The position numbers were made by a program, and so were the translations under genes. This document shows positions 1 through 9,438 of a stretch of DNA of 64,000 nt, piece after piece. The notes under the pieces are model-generated. The model did not search any database. It saw nothing but the letters and a program-made list of their open reading frames with translations, and had not been told where the DNA came from. This DNA comes from Halobellus sp. LT62. GTDB lineage: Archaea; Halobacteriota; Halobacteria; Halobacteriales; Haloferacaceae. Location: positions 1,364,001 through 1,428,000 of the forward strand of contig NZ_JAYEZO010000001.1 in NCBI RefSeq assembly GCF_037031285.1, read 5' to 3'. Position 1 is the first letter of the stretch; every line of letters begins with the position of its first letter.

Positions 1-617
1 TCGTCCGCGAACTAGCTGACGGCAGCCTCGACGAGTCGGCGTTCCGAGTGTGGCTCGAACAGGACTACCGCTACCTGCTCGATTACGCGCGGACGTTCGC
101 GACGCTCGGGACGAAGGCGGCCGACGAGCCGACGATGGCCCACTGCTTCGAGGTGGCCAACGCCATCGTCGACGAGGAGATGGATCTCCACCGGTCGTTC
201 GCCGCGGACTACGGTCTCACCGCGGACGACTTGGCCGCCGTCGAGAAGTCGCCCACGTGTGAAGCCTATACCAACTTCCTCCTCCGAACGGCTCAACAGC
301 GCCCGTTCCCGGTGGGAGCGGCCGCGATCTACCCCTGCGGCCAAGGATACCTCGACGTCGCCGATCACATGGCCGATCTCGCGGACGGCGAACACCGCTA
401 CACGCCGTTCATCGAGAAGTACACGAGCGACGCCTTCCGCGAATCGGTCGCGTGGATGGGCGAGTTGGTCGACCGCTCTGCCGAGGCCCACCCGTCGCTT
501 CGCGACGATATGAAGGCGGCCTTCCGTCGGAGCGCCGAACTGGAATACGCCTTCTGGGAGATGGCCCACACCGAAGAGGAATGGCCCAGCGAGCGCGCGA
601 GCGCGGAGGTGGTGTGA
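1..617 (+). CDS. tenA: TenA/thiaminase II family protein, 5' end outside window
   Basis: Open from the first bases (frame beginning at 3) to TGA at 615-617, so the N-terminus is missing. The fragment shows the TenA all-helical pattern: a DGSLDESAF...WLEQDYRYL segment, then PCGQGYL with the expected active-site cysteine near the middle, and a C-terminal LEYAFWEMAH helix that carries the conserved glutamate. In the family this enzyme hydrolyses thiamine or aminopyrimidine breakdown products, returning HMP to thiamine synthesis in the cytoplasm. The next gene begins directly after its stop and makes thiamine phosphate, so the two probably form one operon. An internal ATG/GTG start is possible but would remove the conserved first helix. 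Confidence 0.88.
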   Translation, partial: VRELADGSLDESAFRVWLEQDYRYLLDYARTFATLGTKAADEPTMAHCFEVANAIVDEEMDLHRSFAADYGLTADDLAAVEKSPTCEAYTNFLLRTAQQRPFPVGAAAIYPCGQGYLDVADHMADLADGEHRYTPFIEKYTSDAFRESVAWMGELVDRSAEAHPSLRDDMKAAFRRSAELEYAFWEMAHTEEEWPSERASAEVV

Positions 618-1976
618 GTGACGGCTCCCCCGATCGCCCTGACGGTCGCGGGCTCCGACAGCGGCGGCGGTGCCGGCGTCCAAGCGGACCTCAAGACGAT
701 GGAGGCGCTGGGCGTCTTCGGCACCAGCGCCGTGACCAGCGTCACCGCGCAGAACACGCGAGGGGTCGACGCGATCGGCGACGTCGACGCGGACGTCGTC
801 GAAGCCCAGATCCGAGCCGTCACAGAGGACTTCGACGTCGGTGCCGCGAAGACGGGAATGCTCAGTTCCGCTTCGATCGTCGAGACGGTGTCAGACTGCC
901 TCGCCGAGTGCGACTTCCCGCTGGTGGTCGACCCCGTGATGGTCGCCCAGAGCGGCGACCGACTCCTCGCGGCGGAGGCAGAGGAGACGCTCCGAGATCA
1001 ACTGCTCCCCCGGGCGACGCTCGTCACGCCGAACCTCCCCGAAGCGGAAGTCCTCACAGGGAGAGAAATCACGGACGAGCGCGAGATGCGGGCGGCCGCC
1101 GAGTCCATCGTCGATGCGGGGCCCGCGGCGGCCCTCGTGACCGGGGGGCACCTCGACGACGACGAACTCGTGGACGTCCTCCACACCGACGACGAGACGC
1201 GAACGTATCGGAAGCGCCCTCAGGACACCGAGAACACCCACGGCAGCGGCTGTACCCTCTCGTCGGCCGTTGCCGCCGGTCTCGCTGCCGGCGACGACCT
1301 GCCGAGGGCCGTCGACCGCGCGGAGGCGATCATCGACCGGGCGATTCGCTACGGCCTCGACGTCGGCGACGGTGCCGGCCCCGTTCATCACTCCGTGGCG
1401 ATCCGCAACGACGCCGCCCGGCACGACGCGGTCGAGGGCGTTCGCGAGGTGGTCAGAGCGCTCCGGGAACACGACGCGTCCGCGCTCGTTCCCGAGGTCG
1501 GACTGAACGTCGCCGTGGCGACGCCGTACGCGACGGGAGCCGACGAGGTGGCCGCCGTGGAGGGCCGACTCCACCGGACCGCCGACGGGATGACGCCGAC
1601 CGGCGACGTTCGGCTCGGGGCGTCGAGCCACGTCGCGCGGCTCCTGCTCGCGGTTCGCTCGTACGATCCGAGCGTCGCCGCGGCGGCGAACGTCCGCCTC
1701 GACGACGCCGTCGCCGCCGCCGTCGACGAGCGGTTGGACGCCGTCGAGGTGGACCGCACAGCCGAACCCGACGCCGATCCGACCGAGGGACGGGACGGCG
1801 GGACGATGGCGTGGACGGTCGAGCGCGCGATGACCGACCGCGAGGCGGTCCCCGACGGGATCTACGACCGCGGGGCCGTCGGAAAGGAGGCGATGTGCCG
1901 GCTGTTCGCCGACTCGGCGGCCGAACTGCGGAACGAACTGCTGCGAGTGAACGCCGCAGTCGTCGCGGCGGAGTAA
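618..1976 (+). CDS. thiD: HMP/HMP-P kinase fused to thiamine-phosphate synthase (ThiD-ThiN)
   Basis: 452 aa, GTG start directly abutting the tenA stop. Residues about 6-255 are a ribokinase-fold ThiD: AGSDSGGGAG near residue 11, VVDPVM in the middle and the THGSGCT anion hole near residue 215. Residues about 270-445 match ThiN, with a VGLNVAVATPYA segment, a VEGRLHR stretch and GASSHVARLL near residue 334. ThiD phosphorylates hydroxymethylpyrimidine twice; archaeal ThiN replaces ThiE in joining HMP-PP to thiazole phosphate. The fusion is known in archaea. A linker rich in Asp/Glu/Gly separates the last ThiN strands from the C-terminal helix. The tenA link supports pyrimidine salvage into thiamine. 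Confidence 0.93.
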   Translation: MTAPPIALTVAGSDSGGGAGVQADLKTMEALGVFGTSAVTSVTAQNTRGVDAIGDVDADVVEAQIRAVTEDFDVGAAKTGMLSSASIVETVSDCLAECDFPLVVDPVMVAQSGDRLLAAEAEETLRDQLLPRATLVTPNLPEAEVLTGREITDEREMRAAAESIVDAGPAAALVTGGHLDDDELVDVLHTDDETRTYRKRPQDTENTHGSGCTLSSAVAAGLAAGDDLPRAVDRAEAIIDRAIRYGLDVGDGAGPVHHSVAIRNDAARHDAVEGVREVVRALREHDASALVPEVGLNVAVATPYATGADEVAAVEGRLHRTADGMTPTGDVRLGASSHVARLLLAVRSYDPSVAAAANVRLDDAVAAAVDERLDAVEVDRTAEPDADPTEGRDGGTMAWTVERAMTDREAVPDGIYDRGAVGKEAMCRLFADSAAELRNELLRVNAAVVAAE

Positions 1977-2015
1977 CACCTCGCCCGGAGGTCACCGCGA
2001 TTCCTCGCTCGGAGA

Positions 2016-3392
2016 TCACTCGTTCGCGGATTCTCGCTCCGAGATCATCCGCGCGGCGAGCGCCGTCCAGTCGTCCCCGAGAATCTCGCGGCCGACGATG
2101 GCGGCGCGGGCGACGTACGAGAGCACGATCCCGACGAAGACGCCGGACAGCCCGAGCCCGAGCGTGATCGCGAGCAGGTACGACGCCCCGAGGAGGAACA
2201 CGTACGAGCCGACGACGCCCGCGTAGAACGGCGTTCGCGTGTCGCCAGCACCCTTCAGCGTGCCCGAGAGCGGGAAGTAGACGCCGATGAAGACCATCGA
2301 GACCGCGAACGCGCGGTTGAACTCGGTTGCGAAGCCGATCGTCGCGGCGTCGCGAGTGAAAAGCGTCGCGAGCGGTTCCGCGGCGACGAACAGCAGCGCG
2401 CCGATCGTCCCGAGCGTCGCGAGGCTGAACAGGGCGACGAGAGTCGCCGTCTCGCGCGCCTCGCCCGGCTCTCCCGCGCCGAGCGCCTGCCCGACGAGGA
2501 TGCTCGAAACGGTCCGAAACGCGCGGAAGAACGGGGCCGCGAACTGCTGGTAGATGCGGTTGGCGATGTGGTAGGCGGCGTTGGCCTCGGTGCCGAAGAG
2601 CAGCACCAGAGAGTTGAACGGGAAGTTCGCGATCTCGGTGCTCAATCCGCCGAGGATGTCGGGAACGCTCACGCCGAGCAGTTGGCGGGTGAGAAGCAGT
2701 CCCCGCGGCCGCGCGATCGACACCGCCGAGCGGCCGCTGAGAAAGACGCCGACGACGAGCAACGCTTCGACCGTCCGACCGACCGCTGTCGCGATCCCGA
2801 CGCCGACGATTCCCAACCGAGGCGCGCCGGCGAGACCCAACCCGAGTGTCAGGGAGAGAAGGATGTTCAGGCCGGTCGCGCCGCCGTTGATCGCCATCGG
2901 CGTGCGGGTGTCGCCGGTCCCCTGCAACGCCCGCGCGCCGACGAACCCGACGATGCGCATCGGCGCGGCGGCGAAGATGATCGTCAAGTAGCGACCGCCC
3001 TCGCGGACGACCGCGGACTCCGCTCCGAGCAGCCCGATCAGCGCCTCGCTGAACCCGAACCCGACGAGAACGAGCGGAAACCCACAGAGCAGACCGATGA
3101 GCAGCGCCTGCGTGACGGCGCGGTCGCGGGTGACGGAGTCACCGCGCCCGGTCTCCTGACTGGAGAGCGCGATCGCCCCGCTGCCGAGACCCATCCCGAT
3201 GCGGAGCGGGATCCGCGAGTAGAGGTCCGCGAGCCCGATCGCCGCGACGGCGACGGGCGAGAAGAAGCCCGTGACGAGGATGTCGACCGTCCGCATCAGC
3301 GTGTTGAGCGTCTGCTGGACGGCGACGGGCCACCCGAGATCGAGCGTTCGTTCGCCGACGGAGCGGACGCGCTCACGGGGTACTGAGAGCAA
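2016..3392 (-). CDS. MATE family multidrug/Na+ efflux transporter
   Basis: About 458 aa with roughly twelve hydrophobic segments in the two-fold MATE arrangement. Typical motifs are present: WPVAVQQTLNTLMRTVDILV in helix 1, a GLGSGAIALSSQ stretch and GALQGTGDTRTPMAIN at the end of the first half, mirrored by GTLKGAGDTRTPFYAG in the second half. MATE proteins export organic cations or metabolites in exchange for Na+ or H+. The first codon available is TTG at 3390-3392; no ATG or GTG lies near the first helix, so the start is uncertain. It converges with thiD and has no obvious operon partner. A second, only distantly similar MATE gene lies at 29433-30857. Confidence 0.9.
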   Translation of the reverse strand: MLSVPRERVRSVGERTLDLGWPVAVQQTLNTLMRTVDILVTGFFSPVAVAAIGLADLYSRIPLRIGMGLGSGAIALSSQETGRGDSVTRDRAVTQALLIGLLCGFPLVLVGFGFSEALIGLLGAESAVVREGGRYLTIIFAAAPMRIVGFVGARALQGTGDTRTPMAINGGATGLNILLSLTLGLGLAGAPRLGIVGVGIATAVGRTVEALLVVGVFLSGRSAVSIARPRGLLLTRQLLGVSVPDILGGLSTEIANFPFNSLVLLFGTEANAAYHIANRIYQQFAAPFFRAFRTVSSILVGQALGAGEPGEARETATLVALFSLATLGTIGALLFVAAEPLATLFTRDAATIGFATEFNRAFAVSMVFIGVYFPLSGTLKGAGDTRTPFYAGVVGSYVFLLGASYLLAITLGLGLSGVFVGIVLSYVARAAIVGREILGDDWTALAARMISERESANE

Positions 3393-3496
3393 CGAGTGGG
3401 CCTGCGAGTGCTCGGAGCAAATAGGTTTCCGTGGGTTCGGTGCGTCGCCGTCGGCTGTCAGACCGGTAGCCGTGCGAAGCTACCCGTGCGGCCGCC

Positions 3497-4690
3497 TCAG
3501 AGATAGCCGTGCTCGACGAGTCGGTCGACAGCCTCGCGGAGCCGTTCCTCGCTCGCGGCGTAGGAGATCCGCGCGTAGCCGGGCGAGCCGAACGCCGAGC
3601 CCGGGACGGTCGCGACGTGGGCGTCCTCGATCGCGCCCGCACACCACTCCTGATCGTCCGCTCGCGGCCCCTCGCCGCTCGCGCTTTCCGAGGCGCTTTG
3701 CGCCTCGCCGACTGGCAACATCATATAGAACGCGCCGTCTCCGACCGGGACGTCGACGCCGTGCTCTGCGAACAGGTCGGCGAGCATATCGCGGCGCTCG
3801 CGGAAGGCGTCGCGCATCTCCGTGACGGCCTCGTCGGTGTTCTGGATCGCCTCGACCCCGGCGTGCTGGACGAAGTTCACCGCACAGGAGACCGAATGGG
3901 AGTGCAGCTTCGCGGCCTGCGAGACCAACGACTCGGGCGCGTGGAGGTAGCCGAGCCGCCAGCCGGTCATCGAGTACGCTTTCGAGAAGCCGTTGATGGT
4001 GACCGTTCGGTCCTCCATCCCCTCCAGCGAGCCGAGGCTCGTCGGCTCGACGCCGTAGGTGATCTCCTGATAGATCTCGTCGGAGATGACCGTGATGTCG
4101 TGCTCGACGGCGAGGTCGCGGACGCCCTCCAGCGCCGCGTCCGAGTAGACCGCGCCGGTCGGGTTCGACGGCGAGTTGACGACGAGCAGTTCGGTGTCGT
4201 CGGAGACCGATTCTGAAAGGTCGTCGAGGGCGGGTTCGAGCTGGAAATCGTACGGGGCGAGATCGACGCGGTTGAGCGAGCCGCCCGAGAGCTTCACCAT
4301 CGCCTCGTAGGAGACCCACGCGGGGTCGAGTAAGGCGACCTCGTCTCCGTCATCGATGAGCGTTTGGATCGTCTCGAAGAGCGCCTGCTTGCCGCCGGGC
4401 GTGACGATCACCTCGTCGCTCTCGGCGTCGATGCCGTCGTCGCGGAGCTTCGCCGCGATCGCTTCTTTGAGCGCCGGGATCCCGTTCGAGGGCGTGTAGC
4501 TGGTGTGGCCGGCGTCCATCGCCGCTTTTCCGGCCTCAACGATGTTCTCCGGCGTCGGGAAGTCGGGCGCGCCGACCGAGAGGTCGACGACGTCGACGCC
4601 TTCCGCTTCCAGTTCGCTCGCCTTGTTGCTGATCGCCAGCGTCGCGCTCGGTTCGACCCGTTCGACGCGGGCTGCGAAGTCGAAACTCAT
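3497..4690 (-). CDS. Class I/II pyridoxal-phosphate aminotransferase (aspartate aminotransferase type)
   Basis: 397 aa. The PLP lysine lies in NGFSKAYSMTGWRLGY, preceded by a YQEITYG strand and NSPSNPTGAVYS, all typical of the AspC-like fold type I subfamily. The amino donor is likely aspartate or an aromatic amino acid; the sequence alone cannot decide. Start ATG at 4690 overlaps the ribH stop by four bases (ATGA), so the pair is translationally coupled. Near residue 330 there is a Ser/Glu/Gly-rich insertion (SASESASGEG) at a surface loop, coded by low-complexity DNA unlike the flanks. Confidence 0.9.
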   Translation of the reverse strand: MSFDFAARVERVEPSATLAISNKASELEAEGVDVVDLSVGAPDFPTPENIVEAGKAAMDAGHTSYTPSNGIPALKEAIAAKLRDDGIDAESDEVIVTPGGKQALFETIQTLIDDGDEVALLDPAWVSYEAMVKLSGGSLNRVDLAPYDFQLEPALDDLSESVSDDTELLVVNSPSNPTGAVYSDAALEGVRDLAVEHDITVISDEIYQEITYGVEPTSLGSLEGMEDRTVTINGFSKAYSMTGWRLGYLHAPESLVSQAAKLHSHSVSCAVNFVQHAGVEAIQNTDEAVTEMRDAFRERRDMLADLFAEHGVDVPVGDGAFYMMLPVGEAQSASESASGEGPRADDQEWCAGAIEDAHVATVPGSAFGSPGYARISYAASEERLREAVDRLVEHGYL

Positions 4691-5091
4691 GCCAACGTCT
4701 CCACCATATCGACCGCGGCGTTTACCGCTTCCGCACCTTTCTCGACTCGCTCTCTCGCCTCGGCCCCGCTCTGTCCGGGGCCGGAGACGCCGAACGTGAC
4801 CGGAACGTCCCGATCGAGACTGACCTCCGTGAGCGATTGGGCCGTCGCGTCCGCGATGACGCGGTCGTGGTCGGTGTCGCCGGTGACGATCGCGCCGACG
4901 ACGGCGACGGCGTCGACCTCGTCGCGTCGGGCGAGTCGGTCAGCGGCCAGCGGCGAGTCGTAGACGCCGGGTACCGAGAGCTCCGTCCCGATGTCGGCGT
5001 CACGTTCCGCGGCCGCCTCGCGTGCGGCCGCTTCCATTCGTTCGGTGACCGAGGCGTTGAATTCGGCCACCACTAATCCGAGCGTTACCAT
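4687..5091 (-). CDS. ribH: 6,7-dimethyl-8-ribityllumazine synthase
   Basis: 134 aa from ATG at 5091; an upstream TTG at 5118 would add nine residues but lacks support because the family starts at the first beta-strand (VTLGLVVAEFN). Conserved features are VPGVYDSPLAA, VVGAIVTGDTDHDRVI and FGVSGPGQSGAEAR. The enzyme condenses 5-amino-6-ribitylaminouracil with dihydroxybutanone phosphate in riboflavin synthesis, normally as an icosahedral or pentameric shell. It is followed by an aminotransferase with a four-base overlap, and is divergent from the Agl23-like gene. Confidence 0.93.
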   Translation of the reverse strand: MVTLGLVVAEFNASVTERMEAAAREAAAERDADIGTELSVPGVYDSPLAADRLARRDEVDAVAVVGAIVTGDTDHDRVIADATAQSLTEVSLDRDVPVTFGVSGPGQSGAEARERVEKGAEAVNAAVDMVETLA

Positions 5092-5273
5092 ACCGAAGCG
5101 GTTCCGCGGGGACGTCAAAGAGGTGTCGGCACGGCGGCGTGCTCATAGCCCTGTCGACACGGCCGCGCACAAGTTATCGGATGTGTGATGCGTTGAGTCG
5201 CCGCTGCCCCGCGAGGAGAGTTTCCCAATCGCAAACACAAGAGTTGTAACGAACTGGCGTGCACACTTCGGCA

Positions 5274-7343
5274 ATGAGCCCTGACGAGGGCCCCCGCGAG
5301 ACGGACGAACCCTCCTCGGAAGCGACGCGACCGGCGGATTCGGTCGATATCGATGTCGATACCGACACTGAGAGCGACGTCGACACCGACATCGCGAGCG
5401 ACGCTGACAACGCCGCCGGTGCCGGCGATGACGCCGACGCGATTGCCGATTCCGATACGACGCCGAACCGTCGAGACGAACGCGACGATGCGATAGAGCA
5501 CGTCGACCTCGCCGACGACGCGTCACAGAGCGCGGAATCCGGATCGCCGTCTCGGCCGTCGAACGGGGACGGCGAGGACGACTCCGGATCGACCCGACGG
5601 CACGCGCTGTTCGGCGTCCTCGGGTTCACCGCAGTCGCGCTCGTGCTCCGTCTCGTCGCGCTCGGTGGTCGGATCTTCCACTGGGACGAGGGCCGCGTCG
5701 GCTACTGGATCCTCCGCTACCACGAGACGGGGGTGCACACGTATCGGCCGATCGTTCACGGGCCGTTCCTCCCGATCGTCAACGACTGGCTGTTCGTGCT
5801 CCTTCCGGTCTCGGACTTCGCGGCGCGCCTCCCGGTCGCTCTCGTCGGCGGGCTGTTCCCGCTGGCGGCGTGGCTGTTCCGCGAGCGGCTCCGGGACACC
5901 GAACTCGTCGCGCTCGCGGCGCTGCTCGCGCTGAACCCCCTCGTCGTCTATTACTCGCGGTTCATGCGCAACGACGTCCTCGTGGCCGCGTTCTCCGTCG
6001 TCGCGCTCGGCCTCGTCGTCCGCGGCTTCGACACCGGCCGACTGCGGTACGCCTTCCCCACGACCGCATTCTTCGCGCTCGCGTTCACGACGAAGGCGAA
6101 CGCGCTGCTGTACGTGCTCTGCTTCCTCGGGGCGGGAGCGCTGATCGCCGACCACCGGCTGCTCGCCTCACGGGCGCGAGGCGAGTCCGCTCGCACCGTC
6201 GTCGGGCGGTGGCGCACCTCGGTTTCGCGGAGCCTGACGGCGCACGGCCCGACCGCGAAGGCCTCGCTCGCCCGCGTGCTCGCCACCGGGGGCGGCGCGC
6301 TCGTCCTGTTTCTGGCGATCACCGTGTTCTTCTACGCGCCGCGGCCGGACCTCTGGCAGGCGCTCTCGAACCCCGCACAGCTTCCGAACGTGCTCGACGC
6401 GGGGACGGTCGGCGCGGCCGAGAAACTGACCGAAACGTGGGGCGGCGGCGGCCATCAGGACCACCCGTATCTGCCGTATCTCGTCGACCTCGTCGAGTCG
6501 CTCGTCTACGGCGCGCCGGCGCTCATCGCGTTCGGCCTCTTGGGCGTCGTCGCGGACCGGTACGGGCTCTTCGGCGACGGGCCGCGCGAACTCGTCACGT
6601 TCGCGACGTACTGGGCGGTCGCGTCGCTGTTCGGCTACCCGATCGCGACCGACATCGAAGCGCCGTGGGCGGCGATCCACGTGATCGTGCCGCTGGCGAT
6701 TCCGGGGGCGGTCGGCGTCGCGTTCATCGTCGACGCCGCGCGCGACGCGCTCGACTCACGAGACGCGGTGAGCGTCGGGCTCGCGGCGCTCATTCTCCTC
6801 TCCGCTATCGGGGGCGTCGCCGGCGCGAACGCCGCGTACTTCAACTCCACCGACGAGGCCGACAAACAGGTGCTTCAGTGGGCACAGCCGGAGAACTCGC
6901 TGAAGCCGACGATCGAAGTCGTCGGCGACGTCGCGGCCGAAAACGACGAGGGTGCCGACGTCCTCTTCGTCGGGACGAGTCCGCCGGGCAGCGACGAGAC
7001 GCTGTTCTACGTGCGCGACGAATCGTCGCTGAATACGGCACCGCCCGGGGGGCCAGCGTGGCACGACCGGCTGCCGCTGCCGTGGTATCTCGAACGCGCC
7101 GACGCGAACGTAACGAGTTCGCCGCCCGACGCCGACCTGAGCGAGACGCTCTCGGACCCGCCGCCGGTCGTGATCGCGAAGGGCTACGACCGAAACGAAG
7201 TCTCCAGAGAGCTGTCCGGATACGCCGCCTTCGAGCACAAGTTCCGACTGTGGAGCGACAGCGTCGTCGTCTTCATCGATCGCGAGGAACTCCGGCGCGT
7301 CGCGCCGGAGTACGAGTCCGAATCGTCGGCTGCGACGTCGTAA
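5274..7343 (+). CDS. Polytopic membrane protein of the TIGR03663/Agl23-like family
   Basis: 689 aa from ATG at 5274 (a GTG at 5259 is also in frame). The first about 105 residues are disordered, extremely acidic and contain repeated Asp-Thr/Asp-Val steps (VDIDVDTDTESDVDTD). Then about ten transmembrane helices follow. HWDEGRVGYW near residue 135 and HGPFLP near 160 are the kind of acidic loop motif seen in PMT/ArnT-like GT-C transferases, and the pattern fits the haloarchaeal family named flippase-activity-associated Agl23. Such proteins act at the membrane in N-glycosylation or lipid-linked sugar handling. The assignment to the family is from memory of the motif pattern. Confidence 0.75.
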   Translation: MSPDEGPRETDEPSSEATRPADSVDIDVDTDTESDVDTDIASDADNAAGAGDDADAIADSDTTPNRRDERDDAIEHVDLADDASQSAESGSPSRPSNGDGEDDSGSTRRHALFGVLGFTAVALVLRLVALGGRIFHWDEGRVGYWILRYHETGVHTYRPIVHGPFLPIVNDWLFVLLPVSDFAARLPVALVGGLFPLAAWLFRERLRDTELVALAALLALNPLVVYYSRFMRNDVLVAAFSVVALGLVVRGFDTGRLRYAFPTTAFFALAFTTKANALLYVLCFLGAGALIADHRLLASRARGESARTVVGRWRTSVSRSLTAHGPTAKASLARVLATGGGALVLFLAITVFFYAPRPDLWQALSNPAQLPNVLDAGTVGAAEKLTETWGGGGHQDHPYLPYLVDLVESLVYGAPALIAFGLLGVVADRYGLFGDGPRELVTFATYWAVASLFGYPIATDIEAPWAAIHVIVPLAIPGAVGVAFIVDAARDALDSRDAVSVGLAALILLSAIGGVAGANAAYFNSTDEADKQVLQWAQPENSLKPTIEVVGDVAAENDEGADVLFVGTSPPGSDETLFYVRDESSLNTAPPGGPAWHDRLPLPWYLERADANVTSSPPDADLSETLSDPPPVVIAKGYDRNEVSRELSGYAAFEHKFRLWSDSVVVFIDREELRRVAPEYESESSAATS

Positions 7344-7490
7344 TCACGGTTCGACGACGACGGTCGAAACCGTGGTCTGTCGACGGCGCACGCTCGGGGT
7401 CGATGACGGCGGTCGCAGTCGCGGTTCACCGACGACGTACTTCCGGTTTGTGAGCATATATGTGTATAACCATCTGTGAGATTCGGCAAA

Positions 7491-7497
7491 CTTTATT
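7491..7497 (+). promoter_or_regulatory. TATA-like box for purK
   Basis: CTTTATT lies 25 nt before the GTG start of purK, in an AT-rich stretch within GC-rich flanks. The spacing is that of a leaderless haloarchaeal transcript. A second AT-rich patch (CATATATGTG) about 30 nt further upstream could be an alternative box. Confidence 0.5.
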
Positions 7498-7521
7498 CAG
7501 TATCGTCCAGTATCCTCGCCC

Positions 7522-8718
7522 GTGACCGTCACCGTACCCGGACCCACGCTCGGCGTCGTCGGCGGCGGCCAACTCGGCCGGATGCTCGCCGAGGCGGCCG
7601 CCCCGCTCGGCGTCGACGTGGTCGTTCTCGATCCGACGCCGGAGTGTCCCGCCTCGCCCGTCGCCCGCGAACAGGTCGTCGGCGACTTCGACGACCCCGA
7701 GGCGTTCCGCGAACTCGCCTCGAAGGTCGACGCGCTGACCTTCGAGATCGAACTCGCAGACGCCGACCTGCTGGATGAAGTCGCCGACGAGTTCGACCTC
7801 TCGGTGAACCCCGACCCGGCGACGCTCTCGATGATCGAAGACAAGCTCGTCCAGAAGCGCGCGCTCGAAGACGCGGGCGTGCCCGTCCCGCCGTTCCGGA
7901 AGGTCGACGACGCCGACGACCTCCGAGACGCGCTCGATGAGTTCGGCTCGGTGATGCTGAAAGCCCGAACCGGCGGCTACGACGGCCGGGGGAACGTCCC
8001 GGTGACCGACCCCGCCGAGGCCGACGAGGCGATCGAGGCCGTCGGCGGTCCCGCGATGGCCGAGACGTTCGTCGACTTCGCGCGGGAGCTGTCGGTGATC
8101 GCCGTGCAGGGCGACGGCGAGGTCCGCACGTTCCCCGCCGGCGAGAACGTCCACGAGGAGGAGATCCTCAGAGAAACGATCCTCCCTGCGCGCACGAGTG
8201 ATGAGATACTGGAGCGCGCCGACGAGGTCGCCCGCGACGTCCTCTCGACGCTCTCGGGCCGCGGCGTCTTCGGGATCGAGCTGTTCGAGACCCCTGATGG
8301 CGACATCTCGGTCAACGAGATCGCGCCGCGCCCGCACAACTCCGGACACTGGACGATCGAGGGCGCGCGCACCTCGCAGTTCGAACAGCACGTCCGCGCC
8401 GTCCTCGGGTGGCCGCTGGGATCGACCCGCCTGCGCTGTCCCACTGTGATGGCGAACGTCCTTGGAACCGTCGAGGAGTCCAAGCCGGCGCGACTCGGAA
8501 CCGTCGAGGCTGTCCTCGAAAATCAGGACGCCTCGTTGCACTGGTACGGCAAGAGCGAGGTGCGCCCGCTGCGGAAGATGGGACACGTCACCGTGACCGG
8601 TGACGGCGACAGTGAGCGAAGCGACACCGCGTGCGCCGATACCGACGCCGGCGACGGCGACAGCGAAAGGCTCCTCGCGCACGCGAGAGAAATCAGGGAC
8701 GCGCTGACGTTCGAGTGA
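7522..8718 (+). CDS. purK: 5-(carboxyamino)imidazole ribonucleotide synthase
   Basis: 398 aa, GTG start. An ATP-grasp enzyme: GVVGGGQLGRMLAEAA at the N-terminus, KARTGGYDGRGN for ATP binding near residue 150, and EIAPRPHNSGHWTIE with the metal ligands near residue 272. It carboxylates AIR with ATP and bicarbonate in purine synthesis and passes N5-CAIR to PurE, the next gene 37 nt downstream. Near residue 360 there is an insertion rich in Gly, Asp and Ser (GDGDSERSD) in DNA containing a duplicated ggcgacag unit, between the last core strand and the C-terminal helix. Confidence 0.95.
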   Translation: MTVTVPGPTLGVVGGGQLGRMLAEAAAPLGVDVVVLDPTPECPASPVAREQVVGDFDDPEAFRELASKVDALTFEIELADADLLDEVADEFDLSVNPDPATLSMIEDKLVQKRALEDAGVPVPPFRKVDDADDLRDALDEFGSVMLKARTGGYDGRGNVPVTDPAEADEAIEAVGGPAMAETFVDFARELSVIAVQGDGEVRTFPAGENVHEEEILRETILPARTSDEILERADEVARDVLSTLSGRGVFGIELFETPDGDISVNEIAPRPHNSGHWTIEGARTSQFEQHVRAVLGWPLGSTRLRCPTVMANVLGTVEESKPARLGTVEAVLENQDASLHWYGKSEVRPLRKMGHVTVTGDGDSERSDTACADTDAGDGDSERLLAHAREIRDALTFE

Positions 8719-8755
8719 TCGAGTCGCGTCCGAACCAACCATCCCAGAGACAGCA

Positions 8756-9406
8756 ATGACCGATTACACGCCAGCCGACGAAAGCGACGTGACCGTACAG
8801 GACCTGATCGACCGACTCCGCGCCGAAGCCGACGCCGACGTCGATCCCGAAACGACCCCCGACGTCGGGATCATCATGGGGTCGGACTCGGATCTGGAGA
8901 CGATGTCGGGCGCGCACGACGCGCTCTCGGAACTCGGCTTCGCCGAGCAGACGGACTTCCGCGACGCGCCCGACTCGCGCTTTACCTACGAGACGTACGT
9001 CGTCTCCGCGCACCGGACGCCGGAGCTGATGTACGCCTACGGCGAGACTGCCGAGGCGCGCGGACTCGACGTCGTGATCGCGGGCGCGGGCGGCAAGTCC
9101 GCGGACCTGCCGAACATGACTGCCTCGATCGCGTACCCGATCCCGGTCGTCGGCGTCCCCGTCCAAGAGAAGTCCGTCGACTCCGTGATCGGGATGCCGA
9201 CCGGCGCGCCCATCGTCGCCGTCGACGCGGGCAAATCGTTCAACGCCGCGCTGTCGGCCGCACAGATTCTCTCTCGCGAGCACGACGTGCTGCGAGAGCG
9301 GCTCGTCGAGTACCACGAGGGACTGGTCGGCGGCGTCGCCCGCGACTCGCGCGACCTCCACGATCTCGGCGTCGACGCGTACGTCGAGAGCCGACGCGAA
9401 GAGTAA
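8756..9406 (+). CDS. purE: N5-carboxyaminoimidazole ribonucleotide mutase
   Basis: 216 aa from ATG at 8756. The core starts near residue 37 with VGIIMGSDSDLETM and contains VVSAHRTPELM, AGAGGKSADLPNM and GVPVQ, all PurE hallmarks. The enzyme rearranges N5-CAIR to CAIR in purine synthesis; presence of PurK upstream points to the class I reaction. About 36 extra acidic N-terminal residues and about 40 C-terminal ones exceed the usual 160-170 aa bacterial length. Confidence 0.95.
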   Translation: MTDYTPADESDVTVQDLIDRLRAEADADVDPETTPDVGIIMGSDSDLETMSGAHDALSELGFAEQTDFRDAPDSRFTYETYVVSAHRTPELMYAYGETAEARGLDVVIAGAGGKSADLPNMTASIAYPIPVVGVPVQEKSVDSVIGMPTGAPIVAVDAGKSFNAALSAAQILSREHDVLRERLVEYHEGLVGGVARDSRDLHDLGVDAYVESRREE

Positions 9407-9438
9407 CTGACGTCTCGGCCGTCGGGGACGCCGCGGCG

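Noticed and set aside
452-2167. 571-aa Arg-rich ORF over tenA-thiD
   Set aside because: Arg-rich out-of-frame shadow caused by high GC; thiD explains the region.
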